64,000 nucleotides of DNA from Gardnerella vaginalis ATCC 14018 = JCM 11026. Lineage in GTDB: Bacteria; Actinomycetota; Actinomycetes; Actinomycetales; Bifidobacteriaceae. The stretch's first letter is position 1; each line of letters starts with the position of its first letter. Under the pieces are notes generated by a model. It was not told where the DNA came from. It worked only from the letters and a program-made list of their open reading frames with translations, and made no database searches. This document shows, one piece after another, positions 28,673 through 38,284 of this stretch. The position numbers and the translations under genes were made by a program. The stretch covers positions 558,001 to 622,000 of the forward strand of contig NZ_AP012332.1 of assembly GCF_001042655.1 (NCBI RefSeq). Direction: 5' to 3'.

Positions 28673-31297
28673 ATGCCAATGGTAGATATTGACTGGCTTA
28701 AAGATCATGTTGAAGTGCCAGAAGGTTTGACTTACGAGCAGCTTGCTAAAGATTTGGTGCGAGTTGGCTTAGAAGAAGAAGAGATTCACGACTCTCAAGT
28801 TACAGGTCCTATTGTTGTAGGATACGTCGTTGATGCTACTCCTGAGCCGCAAAAAAATGGCAAAATTATTAATTGGTGCCATGTTGATGTTGGAGATAAA
28901 TACAACGAGGTAGACGAAAATGGTAATAAGGTTCCTCGTGGAATTATTTGCGGTGCTCCAAACATGGCTGCTGGAGAAAAAGTTGTTGTAACTCTTCCTG
29001 GGGCAGTTTTGCCTGGCGATTTTAAGATTGAGCCTCGCAAAACTTACGGCCACATTTCTAATGGAATGTGCGCATCCGAGCGCGAGCTTGGTTTGGGAGA
29101 TAGCCACGATGGCATTATTTTGCTTCGCGAATACGGTTTCTCTAAAGCTGAATATGATGCTTTGAAACCTGGAGACGACGCAATGTCGCTTCTTCACTTA
29201 AACAAGCCTTTGCTGGAAATTAACATCACTCCTGATCGTGGATACGCGTTTTCTTATAGGGGTGTTGCGCGCGAATATCACCATTCAACTGGTGCAACTT
29301 ACACTGATCCAGTAATTGAACTTAATAATAAAGCTGATCAAGTAGTTTCTATGTCTGATGGAGCTTCTAAAGATATAGAAGTTAGTATTGAAGATAATAA
29401 TCCTATTCATGGTGTTGTTGGATGCGACCGTTACTACGCTCGCGTTGTTAGAAACTTTAATCCAGATTCTTCTAGCCCTAATTGGATGCGTAGGCGTTTA
29501 ACTCGTGCTGGAATGCGTGGTATATCTCTTGCAGTAGACGTTACAAATTACGTAATGCTCGACTTAGGTCAGCCTCTTCACGCTTATGATTTAGATAAGA
29601 TTGAAGGTCCTATTGTTGTTCGCCGCGCTAAAGCTGGAGAGCGTTTAACAACTTTAGATGGCAAAGACAGAGAGCTTAACGTTGAGGACTTGCTTATTTG
29701 CGATTCTCCAAAGGGAAATCACGGTTCGCGTGTTCTTGGACTTGCTGGCGTAATGGGCGGAATGTATGGAGAAGTAACGAGCGAAACGAAGAATATTCTT
29801 GTTGAAGCTGCACACTTTGACCCCGTTTCTATTGCACGTACAGCTCGTAGACATAAGCTTCCAACTGAGGCATCTCGCAGGTTTGAGCGTGGCGTTGATA
29901 CTGCTTTGCAGCCAGCAGCTGCGCAAATGGCTGTTACAATGCTCAGCGATTTTGGTTCTGGAGAGCCTTCTAATACGCCTACAGACGTAAACAATACTGT
30001 TGATAGAAGTGTTATTGTTTTCAAAGCTAGCGAAGTAGAGCGTGTTTCTGGCTTAAGCATTGATTTGAATCGTATTAGCGATATTCTTACGGATATTGGT
30101 TGCTCTGTTGCTGGCGGCGGAAACGGATCCTTCTCTGTTTTGCCTCCAACTTGGCGCCCAGACTTAAATGAGCCATGCGATTTGGTCGAAGAAATCGCGC
30201 GCTTGGTTGGCTACGATGAGATTCCTGTTAAGGTTCCAGCTGTTCCTGTTACTGGCAAAACTGGTTTAACGCAAGATCAAGCAACTCGTAGAGCTATTGC
30301 ATATGAACTTGCTGAAATGGGCTTGATTGAATCTTTGAGCTACCCGTTTGTTGGTCAGGAAGATTTTAAAGCTTTCCGTGAAGACGTTGATTCTGTTGCT
30401 AAAGTCAGCGTAAAAATCGCAAATCCTTTGGCTGGCGATCGTCCTTGGCTTCGAAGGAATGTTCTTACCACTTTAGCTGGAACGGTTCGCAGAAATATTC
30501 GTCGTGGCTTAAGTGATGTTTCTCTTTATGAGCTTGGTCACGTGTATTTTGCGGATCCTAATGCTCCAGCTATTCCTGCTTTGCCTGGTTCGGTTCGTCC
30601 TACGGATGCTCAGCTTGCTGCGTTGGATGCAGGTTTGCCTGAGCAGCCTTTGCATGTTGCAGCTCTTTTAACTGGTAATGCTGAAGAAACAGGTTGGCTT
30701 GGAACTCATAGAGAAGTTGATTGGAGTGATGCTGTAGAAGCTGTTAATCGTTTAGGAAAGCGAATCGGCGTTGCTTTTGACGTTCGTCAGATTAATTCTG
30801 ATGATGTTCCTGCTTCTTGGCATCCAGGTCGTACCGCGAAGGTGTATATTCCTGTTGATGGTGCCGACGATGTTGAAATTGGTATTGTTGGAGAGCTTCA
30901 TCCTCAGGTTGATGAGAATTTGGGTTTGCCAAAGCACTCTGCAGCATTCGAGCTTGATTTGAGCGCATTGTTTGATGCTATGCAAGTTAAGCCTGTTCAG
31001 GCAAAACCTGTTTCTACATTCCCTCCTGTTAAGCAGGACTTCGCGTTTGTTGCTCCTTCTTCTTTGACTGCTCACGATTTAAAGGAAGCTATTGTTAAAG
31101 CTTCTGGTGATTTGCTTGAGTCTGTAGAGTTGTTCGATGTTTATGAAGGCGAACAACTTGGAGAAGGGCTAAGATCTCTTGCTTATTCTGTAACATTTAG
31201 GGCTGCTGATAGAACGCTTTCTAGCGATGATATGGAAGCGGTTCGAGAGGCTATTACAAAGTCTGCTCAAAAATTGCATGCAACATTGCGAGTATAA
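28673..31297 (+). CDS. pheT: phenylalanyl-tRNA synthetase beta subunit
   Basis: 874 residues. N-terminal EMAP/OB-fold tRNA-binding part (ICGAPNMAAGEKVVVTLPGAVLPG), B1/B5 domains (ITPDRGYAFSYRGVARE, RRFERGVDTALQPAA), editing domain and a C-terminal anticodon-binding (ferredoxin-fold) domain beginning SAAFELDLSAL and ending with VREAITKSAQKLHATLRV. Operon with pheS; ends at a strong terminator. Confidence 0.96.
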   Translation: MPMVDIDWLKDHVEVPEGLTYEQLAKDLVRVGLEEEEIHDSQVTGPIVVGYVVDATPEPQKNGKIINWCHVDVGDKYNEVDENGNKVPRGIICGAPNMAAGEKVVVTLPGAVLPGDFKIEPRKTYGHISNGMCASERELGLGDSHDGIILLREYGFSKAEYDALKPGDDAMSLLHLNKPLLEINITPDRGYAFSYRGVAREYHHSTGATYTDPVIELNNKADQVVSMSDGASKDIEVSIEDNNPIHGVVGCDRYYARVVRNFNPDSSSPNWMRRRLTRAGMRGISLAVDVTNYVMLDLGQPLHAYDLDKIEGPIVVRRAKAGERLTTLDGKDRELNVEDLLICDSPKGNHGSRVLGLAGVMGGMYGEVTSETKNILVEAAHFDPVSIARTARRHKLPTEASRRFERGVDTALQPAAAQMAVTMLSDFGSGEPSNTPTDVNNTVDRSVIVFKASEVERVSGLSIDLNRISDILTDIGCSVAGGGNGSFSVLPPTWRPDLNEPCDLVEEIARLVGYDEIPVKVPAVPVTGKTGLTQDQATRRAIAYELAEMGLIESLSYPFVGQEDFKAFREDVDSVAKVSVKIANPLAGDRPWLRRNVLTTLAGTVRRNIRRGLSDVSLYELGHVYFADPNAPAIPALPGSVRPTDAQLAALDAGLPEQPLHVAALLTGNAEETGWLGTHREVDWSDAVEAVNRLGKRIGVAFDVRQINSDDVPASWHPGRTAKVYIPVDGADDVEIGIVGELHPQVDENLGLPKHSAAFELDLSALFDAMQVKPVQAKPVSTFPPVKQDFAFVAPSSLTAHDLKEAIVKASGDLLESVELFDVYEGEQLGEGLRSLAYSVTFRAADRTLSSDDMEAVREAITKSAQKLHATLRV

Positions 31298-31334
31298 GTT
31301 CGAGTATAAGTTACAGAGTCGCGTTTTTTAAATT

Positions 31335-31382
31335 AATACGGCTGAATGATTAGTATTATCTGGTTGTTCAGCCGTATTTTTT
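31335..31382 (+). terminator. pheST terminator
   Basis: Perfect 12-bp stem (aatacggctgaa / ttcagccgtatt) with a ~20-nt loop and T run. Confidence 0.9.
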
Positions 31383-31419
31383 AGTAAATAAAATAGTATT
31401 TATGGCTTTGTTAAAATGT

Positions 31420-31456
31420 ATATATTCATGAATATATTTATGTATTCATGTATATT
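31420..31456 (+). promoter_or_regulatory. tandem ArgR-box-like operator upstream of argR
   Basis: An 18-bp perfect palindrome at 31420-31437 (centre TTCATGAA) is followed by a second imperfect box, TGTATTCATGTATATT, with centres 20 bp apart. This matches ARG boxes (TGAAT-ATTCA halves) and their tandem, same-face arrangement. It lies 36-72 nt before the argR start and suggests autoregulation. Confidence 0.65.
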
Positions 31457-31491
31457 AGATTGGAGTGCTCTTTAGAAAGGTATTGCCAATT

Positions 31492-32115
31492 ATGGTTGAG
31501 TCTAATAGGAAGTCAAATAATTTTAGTAGCGATGATGCGCTTAATCATAGTTATGTGAATGAAGATAATAATTTTGACGATGCTTTTGATGATAATGACG
31601 ATTTTGGTTCTATTGAATCCGCTGGAAAGCAGCGTCCTACGACTAAAGCTGCACGTTTAAATGCGATTGAACAGGCGCTTTTAAGTGAGGTTATTACTTC
31701 ACAGTCTCAGCTTGCTAAAGTTTTGGCTCGTCATGGTTTTGAGGTTACTCAAGCAACTTTGAGTAGAGATTTGGATGAAATAAATGCGGTTAAAATTCGT
31801 CTTACAGACGGCAGAATTGCTTATGTTCTAGGAGATGGAACTGGTAATCGTCACGCAATGGATACCGTTAGGATTGATCAACAGGTTGCTAGGACTCTTT
31901 CTGGTCTTATTACAGAAGTTGGATTTGCTAATAATATTGTTGTGATTCACACTCCTTCGGGCGCTGCTCAATATGTTGCAAGTGTTATTGATAGGCAGCC
32001 TTTAAAAGGTATTTTAGGTTCGGTTGCTGGCGATGATACAGTGCTTATGGTTTGTGTTTCTAACGAAGAAGCAGAAGATAGAGCTAATTGGATGCTTTCA
32101 GTTGCATCTAGGTGA
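31492..32115 (+). CDS. argR: arginine repressor ArgR
   Basis: 207 residues from ATG 31492; AGAAAGG lies upstream, so the GTG at 31465 is less likely. DNA-binding winged helix: AARLNAIEQALLSEVITSQSQLAKVLARHG and VTQATLSRDLDEINAVKI. The C-terminal arginine-binding/hexamer domain has VIHTPSGAAQYVASVID and ILGSVAGDDTVLMVC (GTIAGDDT-like). An acidic, Asn/Asp-rich N-terminal extension of about 50 residues is longer than in typical ~150-170 residue ArgR. It controls arginine synthesis genes and probably itself through the operator just upstream. argG and argH follow. Confidence 0.95.
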   Translation: MVESNRKSNNFSSDDALNHSYVNEDNNFDDAFDDNDDFGSIESAGKQRPTTKAARLNAIEQALLSEVITSQSQLAKVLARHGFEVTQATLSRDLDEINAVKIRLTDGRIAYVLGDGTGNRHAMDTVRIDQQVARTLSGLITEVGFANNIVVIHTPSGAAQYVASVIDRQPLKGILGSVAGDDTVLMVCVSNEEAEDRANWMLSVASR

Positions 32116-32400
32116 TTTTGTATTAGTTTATTCATTTTATAGTTATATTTGTGTCTAATATGCATCGATGGATGTTGAATTTATAATACTTGCTGCAAAG
32201 ACCACAGTGTTGTGGTTTTGCACTTTGTTATAGTGTAATCAATTGCATAAGTATTATTTTTATTGTCTTATTTTTTTAAATATTATTTTTCGGAATGTAA
32301 TAAAAACGTTGTATTTCTAAGCGTGTTGAGATTTTATCTATGGTTGTATAATATACTATATATCGTTTATTTATTCAATATATGACCTTGGGAGGTCACT
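32116..32400 (+). promoter_or_regulatory. argR-argG intergenic region with probable argG promoter
   Basis: Very AT-rich 285 nt. A TATAAT at 32347-32352 is a plausible -10, and a half ARG-box (TTATTCA, about 32371-32377) lies between it and the strong GGGAGGT site for argG, where bound ArgR would block transcription. No gene seen. Confidence 0.4.
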
Positions 32401-33615
32401 ATGACTAGTAAGAAACGTATTGTATTGGCGTATTCGGGTGGCCTCGATACATCTGTAGCTATTCCGTACCTTAAAGAGCAAACAGGTCAAGACGTTGTAG
32501 CTGTGTCACTAAACGTTGGTCAAGGTGGAGAAGCGCTCGAAGTCATTAAAAATCGCGCTTTGGCTTGTGGTGCTGTTGAATCGTATGTAGTTGATGCTCG
32601 TGAAGAATTTGCGGATAACTATTGCATGCTCGCATTAAAAGCAAATGCAATGTACGAAGACGTGTATCCTTTAGTTTCCGCGCTTTCTAGGCCGCTTATC
32701 ACTCGTCACTTAGTTCACGCAGCGCACGAATTTGATGCTGATACAATCGCACACGGTTGCACTGGCAAAGGAAACGATCAGGTTCGTTTTGAAGTTGCAA
32801 TCCAGTCTTTGAATCCAGATTTAAAGGCAATTAGCCCAATTCGCGATTTGTCGCTTACTCGCGATGTGGAAATCGCTTTTGCAAACGAGCACAAGCTTCC
32901 GATTACTCAAAGCAAGAAAAGCCCATATTCTATAGACCAAAATGTTTGGGGAAGGGCTATTGAAACAGGCTTTTTGGAAGATCCGTGGAATGCTCCAACC
33001 GAAGAATGCTACTCTTACACAAAGAATCCTTTGGAAGCTACAACTCCAGACGAAGTTACAATCACGTTTGAAAAAGGTATTCCAGTTGCAATTGACGGTC
33101 ATAGCGTAACTCCATTGCAAGCAATCGAAGAAATGAACAAAAGAGCTGGGGCACAAGGAATCGGTAGAATCGACATTATTGAAGATCGTCTAGTTGGCAT
33201 TAAGTCTCGCGAATTGTACGAAGTTCCAGGCGCGCAAGCTTTGATTACGGCTCATCAAGAGCTTGAGAATTGCTGCTTGGAGCGCGAACAGCATAGGCTT
33301 AAGCGTGCTCTTGATAAAAAGTGGGCGGAATTTGTGTATGACGGCCAGTGGTTCTCGCCAGTTGTGCGTTCTTTGAACGCGTTCATAAACGAAACGCAAG
33401 AGCATGTTTCTGGCGATATTCGCATGACTTTATACGCTGGAAAGGCTGTTGTAACAGGCAGAAAGTCGGATGAGTCTTTGTATGACTTTAACTTGGCTAC
33501 TTACGATTCTTCCGATACTTTCGACCAGCGCGCTTCCAACGGATTTATTGAAATCTACGGATTGTCTAGCAAGGTTGCAGCGGCTCGAGATATGCGCGTT
33601 GCAAAGAACAACTAA
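32401..33615 (+). CDS. argG: argininosuccinate synthase
   Basis: 404 residues. N-terminal ATP PP-loop [60 protein letters not shown] and [25 protein letters not shown] are family hallmarks. It joins citrulline and aspartate with ATP. Strong GGGAGGTC site before the ATG. argH starts 30 nt downstream. No earlier arginine genes (argCJBDF) lie in this cluster. Confidence 0.97.
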   Translation: MTSKKRIVLAYSGGLDTSVAIPYLKEQTGQDVVAVSLNVGQGGEALEVIKNRALACGAVESYVVDAREEFADNYCMLALKANAMYEDVYPLVSALSRPLITRHLVHAAHEFDADTIAHGCTGKGNDQVRFEVAIQSLNPDLKAISPIRDLSLTRDVEIAFANEHKLPITQSKKSPYSIDQNVWGRAIETGFLEDPWNAPTEECYSYTKNPLEATTPDEVTITFEKGIPVAIDGHSVTPLQAIEEMNKRAGAQGIGRIDIIEDRLVGIKSRELYEVPGAQALITAHQELENCCLEREQHRLKRALDKKWAEFVYDGQWFSPVVRSLNAFINETQEHVSGDIRMTLYAGKAVVTGRKSDESLYDFNLATYDSSDTFDQRASNGFIEIYGLSSKVAAARDMRVAKNN

Positions 33616-33645
33616 CAAGAGGAAAGCAGAAAGAAGAATATAACT

Positions 33646-35151
33646 ATGCACGATGCAAATGCCGATGCAAATGTCAACGCAAACCATCCAATAGCCTTGT
33701 GGGGCGGACGTTTTAGCTCAGGACCTTCCGCAGAGCTTGCAAAGCTTAGCAAATCAACTCAATTTGATTGGCGATTAGCGGATGATGATATTGCAGGATC
33801 TCGCGCTCATGCGCATGCGTTGCATCGTGCAGGTTTATTAACAAATCAAGAATACGAGGATCTTCAAAAAGCTCTAGACGAGTTGCAAAATCGCGTGGAT
33901 AATGGCACTTTTACGCCAATTGAAGAAGACGAGGATGAGGCAACTGCATTAGAGCGCGGTTTGCTTGATATTGCAGGAAGCGAACTTGGCGGAAAACTTA
34001 GAGCTGGACGCTCTAGAAACGACCAAATCGCAGCTTTAATACGCATGTTTTTGCGCAGACACTCGCGCGTTTTGGCTACTCTCGTGTTAGATGTTTGTAA
34101 TGCTTTAGTTGCTCAATCTTTAGCTGCAAAAGATTCTGTAATGCCTGGTCGTACTCATATGCAGCATGCTCAACCTATTTTGCTTGCACACCAGCTAATG
34201 GCTCATGTTTGGCCGCTTTTGCGAGATGTAAATCGCCTTGCGGACTGGGATTCGCGCGCAAACGAAAGCCCGTATGGGGCAGGGGCATTGGCTGGCAACA
34301 CTCTTGGACTAGATCCCGAAGAAGTTTCTAAAGAACTTGGTTTTTCTGCTGTTTGCGCGAATTCTATTGATGCTACAGCAAGTAGAGATATTGTTGCGGA
34401 GTTTTCATTTATTGCAGCCATGATTGGCGTTGATATTTCTCGCTTAAGCGAAGAGATTATTATATGGAATACTCAAGAATTTGCGTTCGTAACTTTAGAC
34501 GATGCTTATTCTACTGGATCTTCTATTATGCCTCAAAAGAAGAATCCAGATATTGCGGAGCTTGCTAGAGGAAAAGCAGGACGATTAATCGGAGATTTAA
34601 CTGGATTAATGGCCACTCTTAAAGGTCTTCCTACTGCTTATGCAAGAGATTTGCAAGAAGATAAAGAGGCAGTTTTTGACCAAATTGACACTCTAGAAGT
34701 TCTGCTTCCAGCATTCGCAGGGATGGTTAGAACAATGCGATTTAATATTGCTAGGTTGCGTGAACAGTCTGCTACTGGTTTTGCCTTAGCTACAGATATT
34801 GCAGAATGGCTTGTAAAACAAGGTGTTCCATTTAGAAATGCGCATAAGTTATCAGGATTATGCGTAAAACGTGCTGAAGAACTTGGTGGGGATTTAGACG
34901 TTTTAAGTGATGATGATTTTGCTAATATTCTGAATGATTTTGTAGATCGAGCCGATATTGAGAATCTTAAACTTGTTCTTTCTAGTGATGGATCAGTAGC
35001 TTCTAGATGTGGAAAAGGTGGAACGGCTTTTGTTCGCGTAAAAGAACAAATTACTCAAGCTCAGCTTGCGATTGATGAGTATAAGAAATTTTCTGAATCT
35101 GTAAGTGATGGAACTGCTTATAAGAGTGTCGCCCTGTGCTGCCAAAATTGA
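33646..35151 (+). CDS. argH: argininosuccinate lyase
   Basis: 501 residues. [20 protein letters not shown] at the N-terminus, [40 protein letters not shown], and the lyase signature [24 protein letters not shown]. It splits argininosuccinate to arginine and fumarate. Co-transcribed with argG. About 30 residues longer than usual, mostly an Ala/Asn/Asp-rich N-terminus and C-terminal tail. Confidence 0.97.
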   Translation: MHDANADANVNANHPIALWGGRFSSGPSAELAKLSKSTQFDWRLADDDIAGSRAHAHALHRAGLLTNQEYEDLQKALDELQNRVDNGTFTPIEEDEDEATALERGLLDIAGSELGGKLRAGRSRNDQIAALIRMFLRRHSRVLATLVLDVCNALVAQSLAAKDSVMPGRTHMQHAQPILLAHQLMAHVWPLLRDVNRLADWDSRANESPYGAGALAGNTLGLDPEEVSKELGFSAVCANSIDATASRDIVAEFSFIAAMIGVDISRLSEEIIIWNTQEFAFVTLDDAYSTGSSIMPQKKNPDIAELARGKAGRLIGDLTGLMATLKGLPTAYARDLQEDKEAVFDQIDTLEVLLPAFAGMVRTMRFNIARLREQSATGFALATDIAEWLVKQGVPFRNAHKLSGLCVKRAEELGGDLDVLSDDDFANILNDFVDRADIENLKLVLSSDGSVASRCGKGGTAFVRVKEQITQAQLAIDEYKKFSESVSDGTAYKSVALCCQN

Positions 35152-35217
35152 AAGGCTTGGATTGCGCTTTTAGCGCCCGATGCCTAGGTAAGTTTTGGCA
35201 ATAATAAGGAGATACGA

Positions 35218-36537
35218 ATGGCTCAGGTCAGGAATTACAAGGAAGCTGGATTTGCTTCCTTGTTTGAAGAGCTAAAGTGGCGTGGATTAATTTCACAATC
35301 TACTGATGAGCAGCAGCTTGCTCAAGCGCTTGACGGAGAACCATTAACGTATTATTGCGGTTACGATCCTACTGCTGCTTCATTGCATATTGGTAATCTT
35401 GTTCAGCTTATTAATATGCGTCATTTGCAAGCTGCAGGTCATCATCCTATTGCGTTAGTTGGTGGTGCTACTGGTTTGATTGGTGATCCTCGTCAAAGTG
35501 GCGAACGCACGCTTAATTCTAAAGATATTGTGGCTGGTTGGGCAGAGCGCTTACGCAAGCAGATTGGCAGAATTTTGCCTCTTGATGGAGAGAATCCTGT
35601 TCGTTTTGTTAGCAATTACGACTGGGTTTCTAAGATGTCTGCTATTGACTTTTTGCGTGATGTTGGTAAGAACTTCCGTGTTGGCACAATGCTTTCTAAG
35701 GATATTGTGGCTCGCCGCTTAAACTCCGACGAAGGCATTTCTTTTGCTGAGTTCAGCTATCAGGTTTTGCAAGGAAACGACTTCTTGTACTTGTTTGATA
35801 ATTACAACGTGACTTTGCAACTTGGCGGTTCGGATCAGTGGGGTAATTTGACTTCTGGCATGGACTTGATTCGTAAGGTTCGCGGAGCTTCTGTGCACGT
35901 GTTTACAAGCCCGATTATTACGGATAATCAAGGTCGTAAGTTTGGCAAATCGGAGGGTAACGCAATGTGGCTTGATCCTACAATGCTTAGCCCTTATCGC
36001 TTCTATCAATTCTGGTTTAATCAGCCAGACGATGAAGTTGTTAAGCTTCTTAAAGCTTTTACGTTCTTGCCTAAGAGTGAGATTGAGCGTTTGAACAAGC
36101 AAATTCAAGAAGACCCAGGAAGTCGTGAAGCTCAGCGTGTTCTCGCTTGGGAAGTTACGAGCTTTGTTCATGGTGAAGATGTTACGAATCAGGCTATTGC
36201 TGCTTCTTCGGCATTGTTTGGTAAGGGTGATTTAGACGCTATTGATGAGCAAACTCTTGAAGCTGCCTTGGATGGTGTTAAGGTTAAGGCGCAGGATGGT
36301 AGTTTAGAATTTGCTAAAGCAAATAGTGGTGATCGCGTTGTTGAAGCTGCTGTTGCTGCTGGATTGTTCCGCACAATTTCTGAAGCTCGTCGTGCTATTG
36401 AAGCCGGTGGTTTGTACGTTAACAATAATCGAGTAGACAGTGTCGATGACATTTTGAATGATAATTCATTCTTACATGGTCGTTTTGCTTTGATTCGTAG
36501 GGGCAAGAAGGCTATTGGCGCTGTTGAGCGTGCTTAG
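35218..36537 (+). CDS. tyrS: tyrosyl-tRNA synthetase
   Basis: 439 residues, class I synthetase. HIGH-equivalent is [18 protein letters not shown], the catalytic loop is [11 protein letters not shown], and the Tyr pocket shows YFCGYDPTA-like YYCGYDPTA and [23 protein letters not shown]. An S4 RNA-binding domain ends the protein ([20 protein letters not shown]). AAGGAG precedes the ATG. No T-box leader is seen in the 66-nt gap after argH. Confidence 0.96.
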   Translation: MAQVRNYKEAGFASLFEELKWRGLISQSTDEQQLAQALDGEPLTYYCGYDPTAASLHIGNLVQLINMRHLQAAGHHPIALVGGATGLIGDPRQSGERTLNSKDIVAGWAERLRKQIGRILPLDGENPVRFVSNYDWVSKMSAIDFLRDVGKNFRVGTMLSKDIVARRLNSDEGISFAEFSYQVLQGNDFLYLFDNYNVTLQLGGSDQWGNLTSGMDLIRKVRGASVHVFTSPIITDNQGRKFGKSEGNAMWLDPTMLSPYRFYQFWFNQPDDEVVKLLKAFTFLPKSEIERLNKQIQEDPGSREAQRVLAWEVTSFVHGEDVTNQAIAASSALFGKGDLDAIDEQTLEAALDGVKVKAQDGSLEFAKANSGDRVVEAAVAAGLFRTISEARRAIEAGGLYVNNNRVDSVDDILNDNSFLHGRFALIRRGKKAIGAVERA

Positions 36538-36620
36538 TTTTTTAAGCGTGTTTGATTTGTTTTTAATATTAGATTTTTAGTATAATTTTATATTTTTAGA
36601 ATTTGAAAGGTATGCCAATA

Positions 36621-38186
36621 ATGGGCGAAGAACGCGGATCGCGTAGTGGTAAGTCGTTTGGTAATCGTGGCCATTTTAGCCGTCAAAATGGCGGTAAAAA
36701 TGGTGGAAACGGCGAGCATCGTGGCGGATTCCATAAGGGTGGATTCCACAAAGATGGTGGCAGAAAGTTTAATCACCGTGATGGCGAACGTAGATTTGAG
36801 CACAATGATCGCAGATATGATGATCATAAGAACGGTCGTCGTGACGATTTTGAGCGTGATTCTGGTAGTTCAGAAGGTTTAAGACGCAATGGATTCCACA
36901 AAGGTGGATTCAATAAGAGCGGTTTTAAGAAGGATAACGATCGTAGGTTTAACCATCGTGATAATGATCATAGGTTCAACCGTGATGATCGTGATAACCG
37001 CAGTGATCGCAGATTCGATAGAAAAGATAATCACGAAACTCGCAGAAATCGTGGTTTTGATGCCAAGTCGGAAGAAAATGGCAATCCAAGGTACAAGAAG
37101 TTTGATCGTGATAATCGTGGCGAGCGCAATGATCGCCGCTTTGAAGATAATCGAGGTGGCTTCCACAAGGGTGATTTTAAGAAGAATGATTCTAGAAAGC
37201 GCGATTCAAAGTCGTCTTTCCGCTTTGAAAATGGTCCTCGTAGAAACTCGGATGGAACTGTTTCTTACCCATCTCAAAATCCTTATACTGATAGGCGTCC
37301 AGGCGAACCTAAGATGCCTAGGGGCTTAGAGTATTCCATGCTTTCTAAAGAATCTCGTGAGCGTTTGCGCGGTCTTTCTAAGGAACATTCTGAAAATATT
37401 GGTTTGCATATTCTCGCAGCTTATGCTTTGCAAGAAGAAGATCCAGAGCTTGCATTGGAACATGCAAAGTGGGCTGCAAAGCAGGCATCGCGTATTGATT
37501 TTTCGCGCGAAACATTAGGATTTATTGCATACCGTCAGGGTGATTACAAGCTTGCTGCGCGCGAGTTTAGAACAGCTATGCGGATGAATGGCTACATGGA
37601 TTATCTTCCATTTATTGCCGATTGCGAGCGCGGTATGGGCAACCTTGATAAGGCTTTGGAAATCTGCATGTCGGATGAAGCTAGAAGGGTTACTGGCGAA
37701 GTCAAGGCAGAAATGTTCCTTGTGTACGCAGGTGTTTTGGCAGATACAAACCATTCGGATAAGGCTATTGAGCTTGTTCACGCAATGGGTAGGTCTAAGG
37801 GTTTGCCTGGCGAGTATAGAATGCGTGCAGTTCAAGCGGAACAGTACTTCCTAGAGGAGGCTGGGCGAAGTGATGAGGCTATTGAGCTTGACTCTTTGCT
37901 TGATCGCTTAGAAGAGCAATACGCAGATATTGAAGACGAAGAAAATCCAGAAGATGTTGTGATTGACTACGATTTGGAACATCTTAATGACGCGATTATG
38001 GACGAAGTTGGCATTAGTGAAGATGATGCGCAATTTGCTCCAGATGATGACTCGGATGATTCAGACGATTCGGATGATTCAGACGATGATTCGGGCGAAG
38101 ATTCAGACGATTCAGACGATGATTCACAAATCGCAGACAATACTGAAACTATAGAGATGAGTGCAGTTAAGTCTGAAGAGGAATAG
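36621..38186 (+). CDS. low-complexity N-terminus plus TPR-like protein, function unknown
   Basis: 521 residues from ATG 36621; GAAAGG sits ten bases upstream, whereas ATG 36612 is too close. Residues ~1-230 are extremely rich in Gly, Arg, Asp, Asn and His, with repeated GGFHKGGF and RRF/HRD elements, like RNA-binding disordered regions. Residues ~240-430 look like TPR/alpha-solenoid helices (EDPELALEHAKWAAKQA, YRQGDYKLAAREFRTAM, GNLDKALEICMSDEA). The last ~60 residues are acidic Ser-Asp repeats. Homologues with a TPR core exist downstream of tyrS in bifidobacteria as I recall, but no function is assigned. A G-C-rich terminator follows. Confidence 0.8.
   Translation: MGEERGSRSGKSFGNRGHFSRQNGGKNGGNGEHRGGFHKGGFHKDGGRKFNHRDGERRFEHNDRRYDDHKNGRRDDFERDSGSSEGLRRNGFHKGGFNKSGFKKDNDRRFNHRDNDHRFNRDDRDNRSDRRFDRKDNHETRRNRGFDAKSEENGNPRYKKFDRDNRGERNDRRFEDNRGGFHKGDFKKNDSRKRDSKSSFRFENGPRRNSDGTVSYPSQNPYTDRRPGEPKMPRGLEYSMLSKESRERLRGLSKEHSENIGLHILAAYALQEEDPELALEHAKWAAKQASRIDFSRETLGFIAYRQGDYKLAAREFRTAMRMNGYMDYLPFIADCERGMGNLDKALEICMSDEARRVTGEVKAEMFLVYAGVLADTNHSDKAIELVHAMGRSKGLPGEYRMRAVQAEQYFLEEAGRSDEAIELDSLLDRLEEQYADIEDEENPEDVVIDYDLEHLNDAIMDEVGISEDDAQFAPDDDSDDSDDSDDSDDDSGEDSDDSDDDSQIADNTETIEMSAVKSEEE
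38047..38130 (+). repeat. Ser-Asp-Asp coding simple repeat
   Basis: Imperfect 9-bp units (gattcagac / gattcggat) in the 3' end of the preceding gene encode repeated DDS. In-frame and prone to copy-number change. Confidence 0.8.
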
Positions 38187-38204
38187 TACAACCATATCTT
38201 CTAA

Positions 38205-38246
38205 GCCCGGCTTCTGTATTATGAGAGTATAGTAAGCCGGGCGTTT
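38205..38246 (+). terminator. terminator after the TPR protein gene
   Basis: 9-bp G+C-rich stem (gcccggctt / aagccgggc) with a ~20-nt loop; a short GTTTG tail follows. Confidence 0.7.
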
Positions 38247-38284
38247 GCTACTTTGATATTTTTAAAATCATGCGGGGATATTCT

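Noticed and set aside
35152..35217. T-box leader for tyrS
   Set aside because: The 66-nt gap is too short and lacks the T-box bulge motif.
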